Origin: Bacilli bacterium
Lineage (GTDB): Bacteria > Bacillota_I > Bacilli_A > RFN20 > CAG-449
Length of the DNA: 11,974 nt
Reading direction: 5' to 3'
Assembly: GCA_900755065.1 (NCBI GenBank)
Contig: CAAEFC010000045.1
Location: 1 to 11,974, forward strand
In this document: piece by piece, positions 1 through 5,800 of the stretch
Layout: the number at the start of each line of letters is the position of its first letter
How positions within the stretch are numbered: position 1 is the first letter of the stretch
Notes under the pieces: model-generated
What the model saw: only the letters and a program-made list of their open reading frames with translations
Told to the model about the DNA's origin: nothing
Databases searched by the model: none
Made by a program: the position numbers and the translations under genes

Positions 1-12
1 GGAAGAATTCAA

Positions 13-21
13 TGCTATAAT
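13..21 (+). promoter_or_regulatory. Extended -10 promoter element upstream of cysS
   Basis: The bases TGCTATAAT form a perfect extended -10 element of a sigma-A type promoter. A matching -35 hexamer at normal spacing would lie at or beyond the left edge of the window, so only half of the promoter can be seen. Transcription would begin near base 28, giving a very short leader that starts almost at the Shine-Dalgarno sequence. That tight spacing is the main reason for doubt; an operon promoter further upstream is also possible. Confidence 0.5.
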
Positions 22-41
22 ATCACAGGGAGGAAACGAAT

Positions 42-1382
42 ATGGAAGTGAAGATTTACAATAGTCTGACGAATCGGAAAGAAGTGTTTGAGCCGATTCG
101 GGAGAACGAAGTGACCTGTTATGTATGCGGTCCGACGGTTTACTCTTACGTCCATATCGGAAATATGCGTCCGGTCGTGACGTTCGATATTCTGAGGAGG
201 CTTTTCATTCATCTCGGCTATAAGGTGACCTTTATTTCCAATTTCACCGACATCGACGATAAGATCATTCAACAGGCAAAAGCCGAAGGGATTTCGGAAA
301 AGGAAGTGGCTGAAAAGTATATCCGCGCGTTTGAAAACGACCGGGAGAGCATTCATTCTCTGAAACCGGATTATCAACCGAGAGTCACGGAAACGATGGA
401 CGAAATCATCGCTTTCATTTCCGCGCTTATGGAGAAAGGATATGCTTACGAAATCGACGGCGACGTCTATTTCCGGGTCGGGAAAATCGAGGATTACGGC
501 TGCCTTTCCAAGATGAAAAAAGAGGATCTTCTGATCGGCGCGCGAATCGACGAAAATGCTTCCAAAGAGTCTCCGCTGGATTTTGCGCTATGGAAAAAAA
601 CGACGGAGGGAATCCGTTTCGATTCGCCTTGGTCGAAAGGTAGACCGGGCTGGCACAGCGAATGCGTCGTGATGATCAACCGGCTGGTGCCGGGAGGGAG
701 AATCGACATTCACGGAGGCGGTTTCGATCTGAAATTTCCGCATCACGAAAATGAGATCGCGCAGGAAGAAGCGATGTATCACCATAAAATCGCCCGTTAC
801 TGGATGCACAACGGCTTCATCAACATCGACAACGTGAAGATGAGCAAGTCGTTAGGCAACGTCAAGCGCGCGGTCGATCTGCTTCAAGCCTACGGAGGCA
901 ACGCGGTTCGTTTCGTCCTGATCAATTCCTATTACCGGACTCCGGTCAATTTCAGCGACGATCTGCTTTCTTCGGCGGAAAAAGAGGTTGAAAAGATCGG
1001 CAAGGCTTTTCAGCGCCTTTCCGTGAAGTTGCAATTAGAAAATCAGGATACAGAATGCTTTTCCGGCGAATTGAGAAACCGGGAATTTCTGGAAGCGCTG
1101 TGCGACGATCTGAATACGCCGAACGCGTTGAGCGAACTTTACCGGATCGTCAAGGAAATCAACGTGAATCTGCGTCGCCCCGATGCGGACGGGGAAGAAT
1201 TGCGTACGCTGTATTTCACGCTGAAAGAGATGCTGGACGTTCTCGGACTGGTTTTCGACGAACCGAAGTTAAGCGAAGCGGATAAAGAAACCTATCGCCT
1301 TTATACCGAGGCCAAACAGGAGAAAGACTACGCCCGGTCGGACGAATTGCGAAAAACGCTGATCGAAAGAGGGATACTCTGA
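42..1382 (+). CDS. cysS: Cysteinyl-tRNA synthetase
   Basis: Class I aminoacyl-tRNA synthetase that activates cysteine with ATP and loads it onto tRNA-Cys in the cytoplasm. The 446-residue length is close to the usual 460-470. The N-terminal catalytic fold shows CGPTVY at about residue 29, the HIGN ATP-binding motif at 38-41 and KMSKS at 266-270. The zinc ligands that select cysteine are all present: C29, C208 (in WHSEC), H234 and E238 (in HHENE). The C-terminal part (about 300-446) is the helical anticodon-binding region and ends with the typical 'ARSDELRKTLIERGI' segment. The ATG start is supported by GGGAGG 8 bases upstream. It is followed 1 base later by the rRNA methyltransferase gene, an association known from Bacillus. 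Function is secure. Confidence 0.97.
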   Translation: MEVKIYNSLTNRKEVFEPIRENEVTCYVCGPTVYSYVHIGNMRPVVTFDILRRLFIHLGYKVTFISNFTDIDDKIIQQAKAEGISEKEVAEKYIRAFENDRESIHSLKPDYQPRVTETMDEIIAFISALMEKGYAYEIDGDVYFRVGKIEDYGCLSKMKKEDLLIGARIDENASKESPLDFALWKKTTEGIRFDSPWSKGRPGWHSECVVMINRLVPGGRIDIHGGGFDLKFPHHENEIAQEEAMYHHKIARYWMHNGFINIDNVKMSKSLGNVKRAVDLLQAYGGNAVRFVLINSYYRTPVNFSDDLLSSAEKEVEKIGKAFQRLSVKLQLENQDTECFSGELRNREFLEALCDDLNTPNALSELYRIVKEINVNLRRPDADGEELRTLYFTLKEMLDVLGLVFDEPKLSEADKETYRLYTEAKQEKDYARSDELRKTLIERGIL

Positions 1383-1383
1383 T

Positions 1384-2109
1384 ATGAGCCTGATTTACGG
1401 GAAAAACACGGTCGCCAATGCGTTGGCGCACAACGATGGCGTTCAGAGAGTCTGGATCGGAACTTCTTTTAAGGACGATCGGATTTTTCGTTTGCTGAAA
1501 GAAAAAAAGATCCCTTTTCAGGCGGTTTCTTCGGAAGAACTCGGCCGAATGGCGCATCGCGCGGTTCATCAGGGAATCGTCGCGGAAGTCAAAGAATACG
1601 CGTACCTGTCTTTAAATGAAATCATCGAGAAAAACAAAGACGACGATCGCGCGCTTCTTGTCCTGTTGGACGCCATTGAGGATCCTCACAATCTGGGGGC
1701 GATCGTCCGAAGCGTCGATGCTTTCGGCGGGAACGGCATCATCATCGGCGCGAACCGTCAGGTCGAAATCACGCCGACGGTGGCGAAAGTCAGCACCGGG
1801 GCGATCGAATACGTCGATGTCTGTCAGACAGTCAATCTTCATCAGGCGGTGCTTCGCCTCAAAGAGGCGGGATATTGGATCGTTTCCAGCGACGGAGAAG
1901 CAAAACGCGATTACCGTGACGTCGATTACCGGACGAAAATCGTGCTGATCGTGGGTTCGGAAGGCAAGGGAATCCGACCTTTGCTTCTTAAAAACAGCGA
2001 TTATACCGTCCGCATTCCGATGATAGGACACGTCAATTCCCTGAATGCATCGGTGGCCTGCGCCGTCTTTTTGTCGCAGATATTCAGCCAGAGGAATCCG
2101 TTGAAATGA
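1384..2109 (+). CDS. rlmB: 23S rRNA (guanosine-2'-O-)-methyltransferase, RlmB/TrmH family
   Basis: SPOUT-class methyltransferase that uses S-adenosylmethionine to methylate a ribose 2'-OH, by family most likely G2251-type in the 23S rRNA peptidyl-transferase region. Length (241 residues) is typical. Residues 1-75 are the small RNA-binding domain that opens with LIYGKNTVANAL. The trefoil-knot catalytic domain follows: motif 1 DPHNLGAIVR at 100-109 (N103 and R109 conserved), motif 2 IVGSEGKGIRP at 189-199 (E193), and motif 3 NSLNASVA at 218-225. It begins 1 base after cysS, with a GAGGG site inside the end of cysS, and its stop overlaps the next start in an ATGA, so the three genes are probably co-translated. 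The exact target nucleotide is inferred from family membership and gene context only. Confidence 0.9.
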   Translation: MSLIYGKNTVANALAHNDGVQRVWIGTSFKDDRIFRLLKEKKIPFQAVSSEELGRMAHRAVHQGIVAEVKEYAYLSLNEIIEKNKDDDRALLVLLDAIEDPHNLGAIVRSVDAFGGNGIIIGANRQVEITPTVAKVSTGAIEYVDVCQTVNLHQAVLRLKEAGYWIVSSDGEAKRDYRDVDYRTKIVLIVGSEGKGIRPLLLKNSDYTVRIPMIGHVNSLNASVACAVFLSQIFSQRNPLK

Positions 2110-2678
2110 CCGAAGAATATCTCAGCGACGATGAATTGGTGTATCTGATCCGTCAGAACAATCCGGAAGCCATGAGGCTTCTTTTTTTTCGCTATAAGAA
2201 AAAAATGGGACTGATCCTGAAAAAAACCGATGCGGTCTGGATACAGAGGCTGGACAGAGACACGGTGGAAAGCATCTATCTGGAAAGCGTGCATGCGGCA
2301 ATGGAGAGTTTTGAAAGCAAAAAAGGGTATTTTTTCGGCCTGGTCAAAGAGATTTTCGCCTGTGCATTGGTGGAATACTATCGGAGAAACGTATACAAGC
2401 ACCGCATCGAAAACCGCCACTTTGAATTGAACGAAGAAGTCCTTTCGGAAACGCTTTTAGAAGATAGTCAGAGCCGTTTTGAATCTCATGTCGACATCGC
2501 GATTCTGCTCGACGAACTCCGGAAGAAGAGCGAGGTTCAGTACCGGGTCCTTTGGTTTTGGATGCAGGGATATCGTTACGAAGAGATCGCGGCATTCCTG
2601 AAAATCACGGAAAAACGCGTGTATTACCTGTTGAATAAATCGCTGAACTGGTGCCGGGAGAAGTGGACGAAGAGTTAA
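2106..2678 (+). CDS. Small sigma-70 family RNA polymerase sigma factor (SigH/ECF-like)
   Basis: Predicted alternative sigma factor of 190 residues. The N-terminal part (about 6-85) has the acidic opening and helical spacing of sigma region 2, beginning LSDDELVYLIRQNNPEAM and continuing to the segment KGYFFGLVKEIFACALVEYYRRN, which matches the region 2.3/2.4 layout of ECF-like factors. The C-terminal part carries region 4: a helix-turn-helix at about 158-180 with YEEIAAFLKITEKRVYYLLNKS, preceded by QYRVLWFWMQGY. Its place directly after rlmB corresponds to sigH in Bacillus, and SigH is itself small, but the sequence is divergent and I cannot assign it to SigH rather than to an ECF group. The start is fixed by the ATGA overlap with rlmB. 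No anti-sigma gene is adjacent. Its target promoters are unknown. Confidence 0.72.
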   Translation: MTEEYLSDDELVYLIRQNNPEAMRLLFFRYKKKMGLILKKTDAVWIQRLDRDTVESIYLESVHAAMESFESKKGYFFGLVKEIFACALVEYYRRNVYKHRIENRHFELNEEVLSETLLEDSQSRFESHVDIAILLDELRKKSEVQYRVLWFWMQGYRYEEIAAFLKITEKRVYYLLNKSLNWCREKWTKS

Positions 2679-2739
2679 GACGAAAAAAGACATCGAAAAA
2701 GCATAAAATGAAGCGTATTGAACAGTATACCGCGAAAGG

Positions 2740-2756
2740 CCTCTTGATAAAAGAGG
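2740..2756 (+). repeat. Small inverted repeat overlapping a -35 element
   Basis: The six-base arms CCTCTT and AAGAGG are perfectly complementary around a five-base loop, GATAA. The 3' end of the left arm and the start of the loop make up the candidate -35 hexamer TTGATA of the lipoprotein gene promoter. No run of T follows, so it does not look like a terminator. It could be an operator or chance; the evidence is only its symmetry and position. Confidence 0.35.
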
Positions 2757-2772
2757 AAATTTATGGTAAATT
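2744..2772 (+). promoter_or_regulatory. Candidate promoter of the giant lipoprotein gene
   Basis: The -35 hexamer TTGATA (2744-2749, five of six matches to TTGACA) is separated by 17 bases from TAAATT (2767-2772, four of six matches), which is preceded by TGG to make an extended -10. Transcription would start near 2779 and leave a leader of about 75 bases before the lipoprotein start. The 175-base gap from 2679 to 2853 holds nothing else I can support apart from the overlapping inverted repeat: no clear terminator after the sigma gene and no convincing small gene. Confidence 0.5.
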
Positions 2773-2838
2773 CTGTACAGATATCGGTTTAAGAAAAATC
2801 TTGGGGTTGGAAAAGGATTTTTTATTCCGAGCGATAAA

Positions 2839-2844
2839 AAGGAG
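2839..2844 (+). promoter_or_regulatory. Ribosome binding site of the lipoprotein gene
   Basis: AAGGAG lies 9 bases before the ATG at 2854. It fixes this start, which is immediately followed by a proper signal peptide with basic residues, a hydrophobic core and a lipobox. Confidence 0.8.
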
Positions 2845-2853
2845 TATTTATCG

Positions 2854-5800
2854 ATGAAAAGAAGAAAAACAGGTTGGGGGTTCGGCGTTTTTCTGGTGAT
2901 CGCCTTCCTTGTATGCGGATTGATTTCCTGCTCTTCCCGAAAGAGCGATCAGGTCCGGATGCAAATCACGGAAACGGAAAATGGGACGGTGCAGGCCATA
3001 CCGCTTGAAGGAAAGATCGGGGATTTTACGGAGATCATCGTCTGTCCGGACGAGGGCTACGAGTTGAAAGAACTGACGCATGACGGTCAGAAACTGGCGG
3101 TGAATCACAATGCGGCGGTTACCGTGTTCCGGGATTCGGAAAATCTTCTTTCTGCGGAATTCGTGGAAAAAGAAGACGCGAAAATCGCGGAAATCACGCT
3201 GGTGCAGGCCGAACACGGAACGCTTTCCGTCGCTTCGTTGAAGTGCAAGGTCGGCGATTTCCTCACGATCGTCGCCACGCCCGATGCGAATTACCGTCTT
3301 TCGTCGCTGACGCACGACGGTCAGGAACTTCCGTTCGCGGACAATAAGGCCGTCACGGTCGCGCGGGATTCGCTGAATCGGATTACGGGCGAATTCGTTC
3401 CTTCTTCGTCGGAAGAAGAGAAAGAAGAAGTGTCGGTTCAGGTCGTCAACGGAGTGGGCGGAAGTCTGTTCGTAACACCTGAAAGAGGCGTTGTCGGGTC
3501 TGTCTTTCAGATCATCGCGGTTCCGGATACGGGATACGAGACGGAGACGCTGACGCACAACGGAAAGAACCTGGAAATCGTGAACAACCGCGCGGTTTCC
3601 ATCCTTGAAGAGGAGAGAAACATCGTTACCGGTTCATTCAAAAAATCGGCGGAAGTTCAGGTTCCGGAGGAATATACGGTTACGGTGGGAAATTTCACCG
3701 GAGGCACTATCGTTCCGTATCCGTCCAAAGGCGTCGCGGGAACGCCTCTGACGCTGTACGTCGCGCCGAAAGAAGGCTATGTTTTGGAAAGTCTGACGTA
3801 TGACGGCATTTCCCTTTCGGTTGAAGACAATCGGGCTCAGGCGTCGATCGGCGAATCGGGGAATGTCGTCAATGCGAATTTTGTTCTTTCCGAACCTTCG
3901 GTTACGCTTTCTCCTTCCTATTCGGCTTCCGTTCTTTCGGATTCGATTCGCATCGATCTCGACCAGATCGGCGGGTGGAAGGGAAACGCGGAAGTGCTGA
4001 TGATGCGTCCGGAGCAGTACTATCAGGCCGACGCGAATCACGGCGTCGCCACCGATGTCGCCCTAAGTGAAACGACCGCCGAAAAAGTCGGGGATTATCC
4101 GTGCGGAACGAAGCAATCCTATGTCATCGACCGGTACGATCAGGAGGTCGACCGGCTTTACAGCAAGTTTTACGTCGTCCGGGACGGCACCGTGCTGGCC
4201 GGACCGTTTTATCCGTCGGAAATCGATCCTCTGAGAGAGAAGATCCGTTATAATCGTCCGAATTCGATCAAAGGCGTATTCGGCGATGACAGCGGCGCGG
4301 ATACGACTTACTACGACGATCTCGGCGCGAACAACACTTTTCTGAATCTGGCTTTGAACGGGCTGATCTTGCCGAACGAATATACCGACGCGTCGGGAAA
4401 CGAAACGCCGATCGCCCATACGAGCGAAAATACCGTCGCATTCGTTTCAAACGGAAAGACGTATTATTTTAACAAAACCGCCGTCGCGGCTCTGGATAAG
4501 AAGATCAAGGCTTACACCGACGCGGGCGCGTACATTACGCTGTGCTTGCTTCTTCAAGCCAACGAGGTGGCTTTCGACTCCGAATCTTTTCCAGAATCGC
4601 TTCGTTACGTGAATCAGGACGAAAACGTCGGCAGCCTTCTCGGTTTCAATACGTCCGAAGAAAAAGGCGCGGGCTATTTCATCGCCGCGATAGAATTTCT
4701 GGGCGAAAGATATTCGCGGACAGACGGATCGACGGGGTACTTTCAGAACATCGTTCTGGGCAACGAACTCGATTTTCAGAGGAGTTATTTCAGCATTCTT
4801 CCGAACGGGGAAAGAGCCGGATTGGAAGTGTACGCGGAGGAGATTTCGCGAATGGGCAGAATGGCGAATCTGGCGTTAAAGAAATATAGTTCGGGCATTC
4901 AGGTGACGTATTCGTTCACGCATTACTGGAATAAAGTCGGACCGGATACGCTGGAAGGTTCGGCGTATAAGACCAAAGAAATGGTCGACCGTCTGAATTT
5001 GCTTTCCAAAGCGCAGGGGGATTACGATTGGGGCCTTGCGCCGCATATTTACGGATACAGTCTGGCGCAATGCAATTATCTTCTCTTCGATCTGTACAGC
5101 AGGGAGGAAAGCGGAATGACGGGAGACGAAAACACCGGCGTCATCTCGTTCTCCAATGCGGAGGTCTTGCAGAACTATCTGGAAAAAGATGAAATGAAGT
5201 TCCGGAACCGGACGCGGGACGTCTTCATCGTCGAGGCCGGCGTCAGTTCCGAGCAGAACACGACGGAACACCAGAATACGCAGGCGGCGATGATCGCGCT
5301 GGCGTACTATAAAATCGCCAGCCTTTCTTGCGTCAAAACCTTTACGTATTATCGTCTGATCGATCATTCCAGCGAAGTCAGCGCGCTTTTGCTTTCCGGA
5401 CTGATCAACGTGGACGGATCGAAGAAACCGGCTTATCAAATCTGGAAATACATCGACACGTCGGAATCGGCCAAGTGGGCGGAGAAGTACGTGGATTATC
5501 TTCGCTATTCCGTGAACGGCGACGCCTATTCTTCTTATCGCGAAGCGCTGAACCCGTTTGACGTCGATTTCGACTGGGATTTCGAGTGGGATTACGAGGG
5601 AAAAATCGTCAGGCGGACGATCGAAAAAGAAGACATGGAAGATCTGATCGATCTGTCCGCGTATGCGTTCGAGGACGTCTCTTATCTGTACGACCTGAAA
5701 GAACACCGCATCGAAGCGGTTCAGGTCGGCGAAGCGATCGAGGGACTGGAAATCGTCTATGTCAACAACACCCTGACGGCTCCGGGATCGAAGGAGGCGA

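Noticed and set aside
2804..2830. A terminator-like run (GGTTGGAAAAGGATTTTTTATTCC) in the leader of the lipoprotein gene.
   Set aside because: The possible stem is short and interrupted and the T run lies in the middle of it rather than after it.
2708..2857. A 49-residue reading frame (starting MKRIEQYTAKG) in the gap before the lipoprotein gene; its place near a sigma gene raised the idea of rpmG or secE.
   Set aside because: There is no ribosome binding site, no CxxC of L33 and no SecE-like membrane helix, and it runs over the promoter and start of the lipoprotein gene.
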